A stretch of DNA of 64,000 nt from Omphiscola glabra (GCA_964017045.1 OZ024804.1:28596945-28660944); one strand, 5' to 3'; numbered from the stretch's first letter, positions 20,651-32,039 are shown. Made by a program: numbers and translations. The notes: a model not told the origin generated them from the sequence alone.

Positions 20651-22020
20651 TCAGTTGGCACTAGCTTATATTCAACATCATACTGTAAAATTGATCTGCG
20701 ACAGTCATGGGGGTGCAGAAATTTAGGGTGCTAAAGACAGACGGGCAAACTCAAAATGCAGGGGCGCATACTTTTTTTTTAGACAGTTTTGATGTGGAAT
20801 TTCAAACTTTCTGGTGGGAAGTGAAAAATCAGCCTCAATAATGATTAAAGACATCTTAAAATCCGCACCAGTGTTACATAAACTATATTCATTCTAGTTG
20901 TGTCAACCTTGAGGGTACGAGTTTGCCCTAGATTATTCTCGCCCCTTAAATCTTTATAGTCCCCAGAAATTTTTTCATAAATTAAAATACAAAAATGCAT
21001 TGAATTCATTTTAATTTGATCACATATCTGCATTTAATTTTGCAACATTCTGCCTTTATTTGGAGAGCAACGGAAAAGATTCTAGTTAAAAATGGTGGTG
21101 TCTCTTAACCTTTCAACCATCGTGTGCGCCCAGCAACACCTACGATGCAGGGTGACTCGGATATTTTAGGGGTTTAAAGATGTTATGAGGATATTTTCTT
21201 AATTATCATCTTTCAATGCAGGCTGGAAAAGGGAGGGGAAGAAACGGAAAGTGCATGCCTAGCTTGTCTTATGCCAAAAAAACGTGTTACATTATTTTCA
21301 GGGGATAACTACTTAATTAATTAATGAATTTCAAAACACAGAAAAGTAATTAAAAAGCGTTCCATTACTAAAAAGCACTACAAACATTAATTTATATGCT
21401 GAATGCAAATGGAGAAATAACTTACTTATAATAATTCAAAATTTGACGACCAAAGTAAACAACAACAAAACAACACAACAGTTGTTAATTAGAAAGTTCT
21501 ATACATTTTTATGGGTTTTAAAAACTGTTCATTTCTAAAAGAATCGTATATGAACGGCATAACTACTGAAGACATGAATTGTTTACAAAGGACATTATAT
21601 ATTTATTAATGCTTGATTTTTATCAATGGGAAATCGTTTGCAAATAAAGTATGTATTTCCCAATATTTAGTTGATTGAATTGTAGTTTCAAAATACTATA
21701 ACTTTTTTTAGATAAATTACAAATTGCCTCTTAGATATACTTTAAAACACATTTTTAAATCAAATCCACAGAATTTATTTTAGGTTGAACAAATTGGGAA
21801 TATGAATTCTTCTAAAACTAGTAGGCTAACAACAAATTGCATGATAAACGAAATGCTAGTTCACAAAAATATTTCTTTTTTCTTATCTTCTGATAGATTC
21901 ACATCTAGAAAACATATTTTTAACAATCTGTGCAACAAGGTGGGGCATAATAAATATAGGCTAAATATTGTTTAACCTCTGTTATTCAAGAGCCATTGTT
22001 ACAAAAGTTATTAAATTAGT
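20651..22020. other. AT-rich intron or spacer
   Basis: No supported exon or element. Confidence 0.4.
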
Positions 22021-22024
22021 TTTA

Positions 22025-22155
22025 TATTATATTTAATACATTATATATTTAATACAATTATATATTTAATACAATTATATATTTAATACAATTACATATT
22101 TAATACAATTACACATTTAATACAATTACATATTTAATACAATTATATTTTAAAG
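22025..22155. repeat. About 18-bp AT minisatellite (TATATTTAATACAATTA)
   Basis: Seven or eight copies with occasional C substitutions. Confidence 0.85.
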
Positions 22156-22264
22156 GCACATTGTTTTCCAAACTGCTAAAATACCCTTCATTGGAATTAT
22201 TTGTCTGGTTGTGTGTTGGTTCAAGACATTATATTATTTGATAAAGAAAACATGGTGTGCAATG

Positions 22265-22410
22265 TGGGAGAGAGAGACAGAGATAGAGAGAGATAGACAG
22301 AGAAAGTCACAGAGAAACAGAGATAGACATACAGTGAGAGACAGGGAGACACGGGAAAAGACGTTCCAAGCTTTTTTTTTTATTCCCCCCCCCCCCCCCC
22401 CACTCCCCCG
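22265..22410. repeat. Purine-rich simple repeat and C-run
   Basis: GAGAGACAGAGATAGA-type repeats (22265-22350), followed by T-run and C-run sequence at 22373-22402. Confidence 0.85.
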
Positions 22411-22628
22411 TTATTTCCACGGAAAAAAATGAAGTTTTCAGAAAAATCGGCACCTAATTTTAAAAAAATGTTCCGCTGGGGTTGAACCTCCCCCAGAGCA
22501 ACCCCTTACTACACCGCTGGTTCCTGCTCTTAGACGCAAGGCCCACTTTTACACGGTATTTGTAACAATGTATATTTTATCACTAAACGTTGTAGGTGCA
22601 CCAACCTTAGGGTCGTATGTATCTTTAC

Positions 22629-22791
22629 CATATTTCAGAGAGCCCCATTGTATAGCGTCACTTCCAGCCTCGATACATACAAGCGTCAGAGAGATCTTCT
22701 GCTCTTTACTGCGCTGCTCAATTTCCACAGGGTTCTTCTGTTCTTTACTGCTCTGCTCTATGTCTACTTTGTTGCTTCTACCATTAAAGGG
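22629..22791 (-). CDS. TRPM-like C-terminal coiled-coil exon, unit B
   Basis: A 163-nt minus-strand exon with a clear acceptor (TATATGTTCAG) and donor GTAAAG, phase 0 in and phase 1 out. The start phase fits the phase-0 donor of the 25408-25665 exon. The encoded stretch contains VEIEQRSKEQK, weakly like VEKIDRQSTSIKE in the unit A exon 53880-53996, and then a more hydrophobic part (ISLTLVCIEAGSDAIQW). The latter could alternatively be compared with the LIVEGG strand of the TRPM N-terminal SLOG fold, so placement within the protein is uncertain. The exit phase does not match the next identified exon, so at least one exon is missing between them. Confidence 0.5.
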
Positions 22792-22861
22792 CTGAACATA
22801 TAGGAAATAATAATGGAATTAGTTCTGCATTATTCTGACCAGCTTATTAATAAATAGAGAC

Positions 22862-23300
22862 AGATGATTTATATAGCGGCAGACTGAGGGTTTATATAGA
22901 GGCAGACTGAGGGTTTATATAGAGGCAGACTGAAAGTTATATAGAGGCAGACTTTATGGTAAATGAATAACCAGACTGATAGTTATATAGAGGCAGACTG
23001 ATGATTTATATAGAGGCAGACTGGTGATTTATATAGAGGCGGACTGAAGGTTTATATAGAGGCAGACTGATAGTTATATAGAGGCAGACTGATGATTTAT
23101 ATAGAGGCAGACTTAGGGCTTATATAGCGGCAGGCTTATTGTTCATATTGAGGCATACTGGGGTTTTATATAGATGCAGACTGAGGGTTTATATAGAGGC
23201 AGACTGATGATTTATATAGAGGCAAACTGATAGTTATATAGAGGCAGACTGATGATTTATATAGAGGCAATCTCATGATTTATTTCGAGGCAGTCTCTTG
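22862..23300. repeat. 23-bp minisatellite (TTTATATAGAGGCAGACTGATGA)
   Basis: About 18 copies, mixed 22-24 bp lengths, with an inserted non-repeat segment near 22955. Confidence 0.95.
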
Positions 23301-23700
23301 TTTTTTATCAAGATAACATCAAGCCCATTTTTCCTGAAGTAGCATTGGATTCCATTTTAACGATTTATGATTGGATATTTTGTCACGTGATCTCTTTTCT
23401 CTATATCATATAACTATGCACGCGGATAAGCGAAGGACATATTAAATTTCAGGGATCGGCGAACCTTAACGTTATTTCTTTAACCCTGACGATAACCCTT
23501 TTGTTTGTTTATTTTTCTCTTATTAATACGTTGACACTTAAATTGAATCATCGATATTTTTGTTACGGCATTTTTAACACAGTACACAAACGAGATAGTT
23601 CCACCTGAGGGGCTATCAGGGCCCAGCTGAAAGAATAGAACCAGCTTTGATGCAGAACTAGAAGCAATACTGGTAACCAACGTCTAGCAAAGAGAAAGTT
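23301..23700. other. Intron or spacer, nothing recognised
   Basis: No supported feature between the minisatellite and the LINE fragment. Confidence 0.35.
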
Positions 23701-23704
23701 TCCC

Positions 23705-24345
23705 CGGTATTGTGGTCTTCACCGACTAATGCTCTGCTCTTGAGATTTGAAGGTCATTCTGGAGACAGAAGTTGGCTCCCATGCCAAAGGTGGCAAATAA
23801 TGTTTGCAGTATATCCCCGGGCACGTTGAGTTGACGCAGAATGACAGGGCCGGCGCTCTTACACGAGAAGGCGCGGCCCAGCCGCAACCCGAGAAGCCCA
23901 TGACCCAGCTGGGGGTCAAAGTTTGACTAAAAGACCACTTCCGAGCTGAGTGGCCTTACGGCTGGGCTGCAGGAAAAACAGGACGACAGCGTTACCAGAG
24001 AATGCCAAGACCGAACAGAAGCGATCCGTGTTGGAAACTTAGGAGACAAGAGCGGAGTCTCATCACCCAGATAAGAACAGGCCACTGCGCGACGCGCATC
24101 TATTTGCATAGACTTGATAACAGAAGTGATCCCAACTGCCGATTGTGGGGCCAGGCTGAGGAAACGATGAACCACCTGGTGGTCGGCTGCCCCCGACGGA
24201 AGGGGACGGAGGGTCTAAGTGCAGAGACCTGCTTTGAAAATTTGATTCACGGTGATGTCCACCAGAGGAGACACGCCCGTAACAGAGGTGGTGATATTAT
24301 TTCGCTTGGGTTGGTTGTACTCGTTCCTGGGCTTAAACAGCTTTA
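23705..24345 (+). mobile_element. LINE fragment with RNase H end and downstream Cys/His motif
   Basis: The forward frames, with shifts, read YIPGHVELTQNDRAGALTRE, the C-terminal part of an RNase H domain (IPGH ... N..A..L). From 24002 comes SLITQIRTGHCATRIYLHRL and a C-x-x-x ... H ... C motif ending NHLVVGCPR. This pair is the usual 3' part of LINE ORF2 proteins that carry RNase H. A stop and frameshifts near 23920 show that it is inactive. Confidence 0.85.
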
Positions 24346-24364
24346 ACTCCCTTGTCTACTTACG

Positions 24365-24725
24365 ATAGAAATCATAAATGACAGTCACAATTTTTGTGTA
24401 CTAACGACGGAAATCATAAATGGCAGTCACAATCTGTGTGTACTAACGACGGAAATCATAAATGGCAATCACAATCTCTGTGTACTAACGACGGAAATCA
24501 TAAATGGCAGTCACCATCTCTGTATACTATCGAGGGAAATCATAAATGCCAGTCACAATCTCTGTGTACTATTGACGAAAATCATAAATGGCAGTCACAA
24601 TCTCTGTATACTAACGACGAAAATCATAAATGACAGTCACAATCTCTGTATACTATCGACGGAAACCATAAATGCCTGTCACAATCTCTGTATACTATCG
24701 ACGGAAATCATAAATGGCAGTCACC
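24365..24725. repeat. 42-bp minisatellite, about 8.5 copies
   Basis: Units contain AATCATAAATGGCAGTCAC, AATCTCTGTGTACTA and CGACGGA. Copies differ by a few substitutions. The multiple-of-three length gives an artefactual open frame. Confidence 0.95.
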
Positions 24726-25075
24726 TTTTGATTTGATATCAATTCTCTTGAAAGTTAAAAATATCTTTGAATATTTTCAAGCAAATCCTGCTTCTAAGCT
24801 TGTCAAACTCTGGTCCATTTCTTAGGCTGTAGCTGCGCACCCAATCCCCACTTTATGTCAAACCAATGGCCTCAGTAGTGTTAGTGCGGCATGGGGTGGG
24901 CCCGGAGTTTACCACGTCCCTTTCCACAAAAAGTTTTCTTTAGCTGAACGAAGATGCAATCCCACGTTATAAGGTAAACGGTTACGCCCCGGGTGTACCG
25001 TCCCCTCAGTGCCCCCTTCCTACGCCACACGGTGTGTAACTAGCATATAGTGTGACCTACGAAGAATATTGGGGA
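24726..25075. other. Intron, nothing recognised
   Basis: I looked here for S1-S6 exons, which should follow the pre-S1 exon of unit B, and found none. Confidence 0.4.
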
Positions 25076-25232
25076 AGTGGCGTAACTAGGGTTGGTACTG
25101 CCTAGGGTGGGATAGAAATTTTGCACCTTCGACGAAAAAATAATCATCCGTTGGCTGAAAATGGCAGTCGTCAATCAAGTAAAATAAGAGGACGCCCCCC
25201 CCCCAACTTTACCAGCTCCTACCTACGCCACT
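25076..25232. mobile_element. MITE-like element with CAGTGGCGTAACTAGG-type ends
   Basis: Left end AGTGGCGTAACTAGGG and right end CTCCTACCTACGCCACTG are inverted repeats about 157 bp apart. A C-run lies in the right half. No coding capacity. Confidence 0.6.
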
Positions 25233-25407
25233 GCCATTTGGTATCTATTCCTGGTATATCTGTGTGCATCTTGTCTGTATTTAATGTAAGGCCTGTGCAA
25301 AACGTTTGCTCAAAACGAGATCATGATTTTCTTTTTTTTTTTTTATAGAAGATTTGTCATTAAATACCACGACACATTTTCTTTTCTTTTTCAAACTATT
25401 TACTTAC

Positions 25408-25665
25408 TCCGAGGTTTTTAAAAAACTCCATGCTATCTCGTAATTTTGTAACTTGCTTTACAGGCTGGCAATAACGTTGTTCCAATTCAAAAGCGGGATA
25501 TGCATGGGAGACTGGTTTGTAGTATTTATTTTCGCCTAAGAAAACAAATATTGGACATAGAAACAGCATCACAAAGTACCAACCATCTACTCTAACAATG
25601 GGAGAAAAACTTCTTATCTTAACTGGGTCAATATTGCATTTGGTGGACAGTTTTAAATCCAGATA
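25408..25665 (-). CDS. TRPM-like pre-S1 exon, unit B
   Basis: A 258-nt minus-strand exon, acceptor GTGAACAG after a pyrimidine-rich stretch, donor GTAAGT, phase 0 at both ends, 86 residues. Residues about 28-46 read GWYFVMLFLCPIFVFLGE, which lines up with the hydrophobic pre-S1 stretch of TRPM channels (WYKVILSILVPPAILLLE type), followed by the hydrophilic linker that leads to S1. The upstream exon expected in the family has a matching phase-0 end; the only such exon in the window is at 653-853, on the wrong side. No S1-S6 exons follow before the C-terminal-like exon at 22629-22791. Confidence 0.7.
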
Positions 25666-25963
25666 CTGTTCACAAAAATGGTGATGACCTCAACGATACA
25701 TTTCGGTACTAAATTTGTGTTTTAAAACTAATACTGGATTGGTAACTATCCCAACTATTTCAATATTTTTTATGGTCTTCAATATTCAATAAGTATTCCT
25801 TAATTAAGAACAGCAAATATCTGTATAAATGTATTTATCATTTTGATCTCGTGATTTACAGGCGAGAAGTGTAATGAACATTTTTACTTAACAATGTCAA
25901 GAAGTGTTTAAACTTTTCTGAGACTGAATATTTAAGTGTCTTCTTACTGTTGTAGTTACGTAC

Positions 25964-26134
25964 CTCAAGAAGAGATCTCCCAACACACGCTTGAAAACGT
26001 TTGGCAAATGATTTTTTTTACCCATTAGATTGCTAAAGTCTCCAGAGATTTTTAGTCTCAGGTTATCGTGGTAGTCACACCTGGCTAATGGCTGAATGGG
26101 CCTAGCTACAACATGCAGCGTTTCTTCCCTCGTA
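25964..26134 (-). CDS. TRPM-like MHR4-region exon, unit B
   Basis: A 171-nt minus-strand exon with a strong acceptor (TTTTTAACACTCTAG) and strong donor (GAG|GTACGT), entered and left in phase 2. The protein has the pattern DY...LRL.I......NLMG ... NVFKRVLGDLF. This fits, without gaps, the TRPM homology region 4 pattern DYRISL.DIG...EYLMG ... KRFR.LY..LF in the cytosolic N-terminal half. Its exit phase does not match the 25408-25665 exon, and the roughly 150 residues normally between the two are not found in the 300-bp gap. Confidence 0.6.
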
Positions 26135-26648
26135 CTAGAGTGTTAAAAATGAATTGATTTTTGTATTTATAAAATGATAGGGTGGGTTACGAGTTCATAC
26201 AACTGTAAGAACATGCCCGGGCATATTCCTGGTCCTCTCTATACCAGTTAGTGAAAGGGATTACGTCCTAAGTCTCAGGTCATTCCAAAGTAGTAGTCAA
26301 TACTAGGTTTTGGGTCATTTAGGATTGTGAAGATTGACCTAAGTAGTTAAATTATTTATTTCTATTATCGATTTGAGATGTGATGGTTAAAATACAAATA
26401 AAACCTTTTTTTATTTTTTAGAATCATAAAGAAAATTAATAATTAAAAAAAAAATGTATGTAAATTTTAAATTTGGGAGCAACCAAAAGAAAGTTTCTGC
26501 TAGTATTGTTTTTGAATATTTAAATAATTATAATGTTAATAAATTTACACAAAACAAACAACAAAATGTCTGCTTTTTTTAAAGCCATAGTTTTGTATTG
26601 AGTCAGCTTGGTTCACGTAACTGGAATATAAAGACACGTGTGCCCTAG
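26135..26648. other. AT-rich spacer or intron
   Basis: No supported feature. Confidence 0.4.
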
Positions 26649-26789
26649 TTATTTTAATTTTCTCAGAAAGTCGAACCCAAGCAAAGTGACGTTATTCTGA
26701 GCACGCCTGTCGTATGTACAACCATACGGTAACCAGAGCGAGACGGCCTTGGCATGTGACGGCGCTGCATTGAACAGCATTTTGTGCTT
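26649..26789 (-). other. Open stretch with acceptor and stop, unidentified
   Basis: Behind an acceptor-like CATTTTAG the minus strand is open for 46 codons and ends at TAA (26649-26651). A second overlapping frame is also open for 63 codons. The GC content is above the background. It could be a terminal exon of a minus-strand gene, but two open frames and lack of homology make an old transposable-element fragment more likely. Confidence 0.25.
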
Positions 26790-27139
26790 CTAAAATGTAA
26801 GTGACGGTTTGAGACTAATAACCAGAGATTTTGACCAGAGATTTTGACCAACACAGTAGTATTTGAAAAATAATTTTTACAGAACTTACATTTGGAAAAC
26901 TTAAATACGACGCCTCAGTTATAAGAAGCAATTATATTCTGTCAATTGATATTTGTTTCAGTGGATTTGATTATTACATGGGGTGGAGGGGAAATCCGCC
27001 GCGGTTGATAATTTTTTTTTTACTGGGTTGGGTGGGGGGGGGGACTTTTTCAGCAATCTGCAAATGTTGTTGAGGAAGAAGGTGACAAATATCTTGACCC
27101 GCCCCTGATGGCACTCCTTAGCTACGCCACTGTTTCAGT
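26790..27139. other. Spacer with one end of a CAGTGGCGTAGC-type element
   Basis: TTAGCTACGCCACTGTTTCA at about 27117-27136 looks like the right end of the MITE family seen at 25076-25232. A G-run at 27034-27042 lies to its left; the left end is not clear. Confidence 0.35.
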
Positions 27140-27439
27140 GTGACAAATTTTAGAGTTTAAAAATTAGGAGGCATGGTTGAAGTTCAGAATAATTTACAGA
27201 AACATTTCTAAAATGGTTCCTTCAATTTCAGTTAGATCTTGTTAAAGATCTTTTTTTAAGTTGGTGGGACAAACTAAATAGTTGTGTTGCTCTTAAAGTC
27301 TTGGTTGCCTAATGATAATTATTGTGCATTTATTCAGTCATATCTGTTGCCTTATTGAAGTAGCAGGGTGGTTCCTCGGTGGCCCCCATGTGATGACATT
27401 AAGACTAAAGTATAGCGTATTATTTGAGACTCCTTGTGT

Positions 27440-28000
27440 TTATAATATGTTTTGAGAATAATTGAGCCTAGTATATGGTTTGTTTTTTATTAATCCTATG
27501 GTATGGTTTTTTGTAGCATTTAGCCTAGGGCAGTGGTCAGAAAACTCATTAGTCAATAAGTGCCAAAAATCAGCAGCATGCGGCTCTTTAGCGACCTGAG
27601 TGCGGTTCGGCCAGTCAGCCACAAATCTGTTTTGACTATGAAAAACATGGTTTTTGACAGGTTCTTGCAAAGAAATGTGGCTCTCAAAATTTTGCTGATT
27701 GTTGGCTATTTTGGCAAATGATTTGCGCATCACTGGCCTATGGTATTTTTTTTTTGGTATCATTAAGCCTAGGGTATGGTCTCTAAATATTTGAGCTTTG
27801 GCAGAATTCTCCAAAGGGTGGGCGAACCAGCGCCGGTCCGCGAGCCTTAAGTTGCCGGTCCTCACATTAGTCAAGAAACTGGGAGAAAACACATAATTTG
27901 TAAATGATGCCTGGATTTCAAATTCTGTGTTGCTGTTTGTTCGGATTTCGCAGCAGACATGACTGGGCGTCATTCCTAGGTTTTTGCACAAGCCACAAGG
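27440..28000. mobile_element. hAT-like non-coding repeat region
   Basis: CAGTGGTCAGAAAACTC at about 27532 resembles hAT-family termini of the CAGTGGTTCTCAAAC type. GGGTGGGCGAACCAGCGCCG at about 27817 has the same character. Short motifs of the GCCTAGGGTATGGT kind recur at 27465, 27495, 27525, 27735 and 27768. A 183-codon minus-strand ORF crosses the whole block but has no domain; I regard it as chance. Confidence 0.4.
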
Positions 28001-28470
28001 CTACAGCCTGCATGCAAGTCAACATTTTGCTTAATTTACCCTGAGTTTTTCTACTAAGATAATCTTTAGGGAACTGAACAATATGCTCGCAAATTTATAA
28101 ACATTTTGAAATATCTAAAGGCAAATACTTTAAAAACCGTACTGGACTATTTGATTCATTACGCGATGAAGTGGAGGCTTAACGCAAACAACTTCTACTG
28201 CATGCCAAAGTACGTTGGTTGTCTAGAGTTTTTTTTTTTTTAGTTATTGCAATGGGAGCTTAAAGAATTCCTGAACAAAACAAAAAACTGATTGGTTGGG
28301 ATTGTTTGGAAATAAGAATTAAATAAACCAAGTTAGCTTAAATGGCACATATCTTTACCAGCTTAAATGAAGTCAACTTATACATGCAAGGAAAGATGGC
28401 TTCTTGCTTCACATTGGTTGACAAGACTGGTAGTCAGAGGCGAGGAAGATTCGGGTGTCAGAAAAAATGT
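28001..28470. other. Spacer with an inverted LTR-end motif
   Basis: The complement of about 28195-28228 reads CTCTAGACAACCAACGTACTT, close to the LTR-end motif seen three other times in the window, but on the minus strand. No rest of an LTR could be delimited. Confidence 0.35.
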
Positions 28471-28734
28471 TTGATATGTTTTATTGCTTAGCGGCTGTAA
28501 TCATTGGTGAAGGGGAAGCGCTTGGGGAGAGATATCTACGAAATTTCCTAAGTGCACACTTCAACAACTTCGTCCACCGTTTCGAGCTTTATTTTTCTCG
28601 TTAAATTGGTCCACGGATAGGGACTGGATGGATCCAAAATCCATTGATCGCATCAAAACCGCAATTATTAGCTTTTAAACGTTTATCTGTTGTTTTACCA
28701 TGCATATCGTTATTACACGTTATGTTGTGTCTGC

Positions 28735-28882
28735 ATGTCTTATGGTGGGTCAGTTGGACCATCGGAATTCGAGTATAGCAGAATTACAGTGTCGCAAAAT
28801 GATGGATAGCAGACTAGTGTGTCACCTACATGAAATGCTGTGGAGGCACGGGTATGTGATACGGTTTGAGAATCATTGACTG
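28735..28882. mobile_element. hAT-like terminal sequence
   Basis: The end GTGATACGGTTTGAGAATCA followed by TTGACTG resembles the inverted form of hAT termini (CAGTGGTTCTCAAACCG), with GTGTCGC/GTGTCACC motifs further in. The opposite end was not identified. Confidence 0.4.
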
Positions 28883-29465
28883 AGTTCCTTGATGATAGAA
28901 CACTTTGCTTTTGGTGGCTTTATCTAAACTGCAATCAAATTAAACACGTCCACAAAATATATGAGTCGTTGACATAATCCTAGTTAGGCTTGACTGACCA
29001 GTGTCCCAGTTGTCAGGTGGGTTGCGAGGGGGGGGGGTGGGGGGAGCGTTCTCTCTCCATGAGATACTGGTTTTCCAGCATTCGAATCAAGTTTGCAAGT
29101 CAGCGAGCCCTGAATATTATTGTGGTTTATTCCTGTCTGCATTCAACCGTATAGTAAGTAATATTTCTCTTAGACCTTGTGAGATACACCGACTACACTA
29201 TTAAAAATGTCGTATTTTTAAAAGTAATGAAATCGTAAAACGTTTTACTTCTTTTAAAAAAACTGGGGCTGGTAACTCAAAGCATACCAAACTGTGTTTG
29301 AATAGATCCGATTATCAGAATTCAACAATTAAAATTTGAAACCAAAATTCTGAAAAGTAAATCAAGTAAACCCTAAGATCTTTATTAAATGAAAGAAATG
29401 GATTACTTATAGAAATAAAAGAAAGAACATCGACCAGAAATATAGCATAATTCAGAAATCCAAAA
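28883..29465. other. Spacer
   Basis: G-run at 29029-29044. No supported feature. Confidence 0.35.
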
Positions 29466-29469
29466 ATAC

Positions 29470-29700
29470 ACTAAAGAAATAGTGCCAAATGACAGACAGG
29501 TGAAGAGGTACACCACCGAAACCCCAGAGGAAAACGACTCAAAGACAAACGTAGGCTTTGCTGGATGGATGATGTGGAAAGGGATTTACAGTGGCAGGGA
29601 ATCCACGCATGGGAAATTAAAAGCGTCAGTTAGGTCTGAGTGGAAGCATGTGGTGAGGCAGGCCAAAGCCCTACGTGGGCTGTAGCGACATGGGGATGGA
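29470..29700 (+). mobile_element. Non-LTR retrotransposon C-terminal fragment
   Basis: The forward frames read GWMMWKGIYSG in one and WKHVVRQAKALRGL with a stop in another. This is the pattern of the tail of RTE-like ORF2 proteins (W.DDV..DL ... W...V..AKAL.GL). Frameshifts are needed to read through. Confidence 0.65.
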
Positions 29701-29824
29701 GGATGCTTATCAGGCTTTAAACATCAAGTTGAAATCGCTCCATCAACCACTGAAATATTTTTTTTTTAATTCGAAAGATCTACCAACTAATATATGTATG
29801 GAGTAAAAGCTGGTGGGAAAACTA

Positions 29825-29940
29825 AGGGCTACAGGTGATAGGCCACGCTCTTAGACCTACAGATGATAGGCCAAGGCCTAACTGCTACAGATGATAGGCC
29901 AAACCCTTAGGGCTACAAATGATAGGCCTATCCTTTGTGA
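29825..29940. repeat. About 33-bp repeat (CTACAGATGATAGGCCAA)
   Basis: Four imperfect copies. Confidence 0.8.
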
Positions 29941-31225
29941 ATAAAGTATACCTGTTGTATAATACTCAAGTTCAGTTGAAACTTGAATTCTGTCAAAATG
30001 GAAAAACTAGCGTTTAGCTTAAATTAAAAATATCAATGCAAAGATTTATTTTTTTACGAGTTGAATATTCCAAAATAAGATTTAATATGTGTCTAGCTCA
30101 GTTGAAAGCTAGTTGCTAGGAAAGCTACTTTATGGTCCAGATTTCTGCATCAGTGTATATTTTGTGTGTTCACGTGGGAGTATTAAATAAGCCTTTGATC
30201 CTTGTATAAGGGCCTTCTTGGCCTCGACCATTGCGTGAGAGATCAAGGCTTCCATTAGATCCCGTTCATCGGGTCGTTTAATATGTGTGTATTACCTTGG
30301 GCAACGCAACCACGTAGTGCGTGTAAAATAACCTATAAGAATAATTCCAGATGACGCTTCAAATATCCATCAATGCCTTGTAGATCAACCACATGATAGC
30401 ACACAACACGATGGCTAAGTCATTTCTTTGCTTTTGGTGCGTACATGATCAAGTGCACTTCCGGATGTGGCGGGTGGCGTCCAGCGAATGAGAGCGCATC
30501 ACGGAGGGCAAAGAGCGCGGGTGGACAATAAAGATCCATGTTGTAATTGTTATAACCCCCGGTTAATGCTAATGGTGTGTGGCAAAATAATACATTGTGT
30601 AATGAAAAAATTAAAATTATATTATGTCCTTTATTTTCTGCAAAAAGCTTTAGTTAAGGGAGTTAAGTAGCAAAGACATTTTAAAAGGGGTAAATTTGTA
30701 TTAACTTTCTTTTGCGGATCGGACAACATCCACTTGGATTTAAAGTATTGCTTGATTGTAACATAATTTCAATCCCACACATCGGGCACACACATACACA
30801 CACACACGACTCGGCTTTAACTCAGTACAACCCGTTTAAAATGAGTTTAAGAATAATGTGAAAATGCATTACATAACATTAATAGTAAGAAAACGATTCG
30901 AAACATCGACCCCATTCTGTTTTTATTTTTATTATTGTTGTCTTGTCTGATGAAGGATTTCAGTCAAATTGTTCCAACGATTGTCTTGTATTTTAAAATT
31001 ACCTCTCCTACATATCATGTTCTCACAATTTCATCGAATCTTCTTCAACGCAGCCCACTATATTATCCTGTATCTCTTATATATTTTACGCTTTTGGTGG
31101 ACTGCTTCCATTCCCGGCTGAAGCTGGGTACTTACTATACAGCGTATTTGGTATGAGATTATTTTTCTTAGCTTTGGCTATATGCTTTGTACTTTGTGAC
31201 GTATATTTGGGTATTGGAAATGACG
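29941..31225. other. Spacer, nothing recognised
   Basis: Contains a CA-type microsatellite at 30787-30806. Short ORFs have no motif. The block 30430-30545 is GC-richer and unidentified. Confidence 0.4.
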
Positions 31226-31227
31226 TA

Positions 31228-31585
31228 GTTTCCGCAAAATATAATTCCCGATAACTACCGGTTCGCTAAATGATTTTTTTAAAATAACAAAACTGTGTTT
31301 GGTGCGTTATATTTTCTTTTCGGATAATGAGTACGTCTCATTTTAATTAAATATGGTGTAATTAATATTCGGGTTAAAATTATTTGAGACATCTGAATAT
31401 TAGTATAGTTCATGGCCGTGAAATAAAAGTGTGCAGTGACGTATCATGGAGGGGAAGGGGTGAAGCAAAAAAAAATGTAATTCTATAATGTGCGTTACTT
31501 TATTTTAAAGTTTGTCAAGTAACTTTAGTAGATGGGAACTTCACGCATTGCTGTCGCCAGTGTTTAGTGGGCTATATCTAGTTAA
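31228..31585 (-). mobile_element. Dispersed repeat, copy 2 of 3 (inverted)
   Basis: AATATAATTCCCGATAACTA at 31237, GCAGTGACGTATCATGGAGG near 31434 and GTGGGCTATATCTAGTTA near 31567 are the reverse complements of sequence at about 60220, 60050 and 59935. The two copies are about 60-70 percent alike by eye. No ORF. Confidence 0.65.
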
Positions 31586-31674
31586 AACTTAATGTGTTCT
31601 TCTATAGCTGTTTATTTCATTCTTGTAATCAAATACTCTTACGTACATTCTTACAATTGTCGGTACATAATTGT

Positions 31675-31835
31675 TGATACAATACGTCTTACTGTATGCA
31701 GTATGTTCTTTGGTACAATATGTCTTACAGTGTACACTGTGTTCTTTAGCACAATATGTATTACAGTGGACAGTTCGTCTCTGGTACAAAATGTTTTACA
31801 GTGTGTTTTACGTTCTTTGGTACAATATGTCTGAA
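31675..31835. repeat. About 31-bp repeat (GTTCTTTGGTACAATATGTC)
   Basis: Five imperfect copies with TTACAGTGTACACTGTG-like spacers. Confidence 0.8.
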
Positions 31836-31844
31836 TTTATTATA

Positions 31845-32037
31845 TCTTACAATTATATCTTACAATTATATCTTACAATTATATCTTACAATTATATCTT
31901 ACAATTATATCTTACATTATATTTTACATTATATTTTACATTATATCTTACAATTATATCTTACAATTATATCTTACATTATATTTTACATTATACCTTA
32001 CAATTATATCTTACATTTATATCTTACATTATATATT
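31845..32037. repeat. 13-bp AT minisatellite (TTACAATTATATC)
   Basis: About 15 copies, with a shortened variant TTACATTATAT. Confidence 0.9.
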
Positions 32038-32039
32038 TT

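Noticed and set aside
27440..27991. 183-codon minus-strand ORF
   Set aside because: No domain, codon pattern irregular, and it crosses hAT-like non-coding motifs; chance opening in a repeat is more likely.
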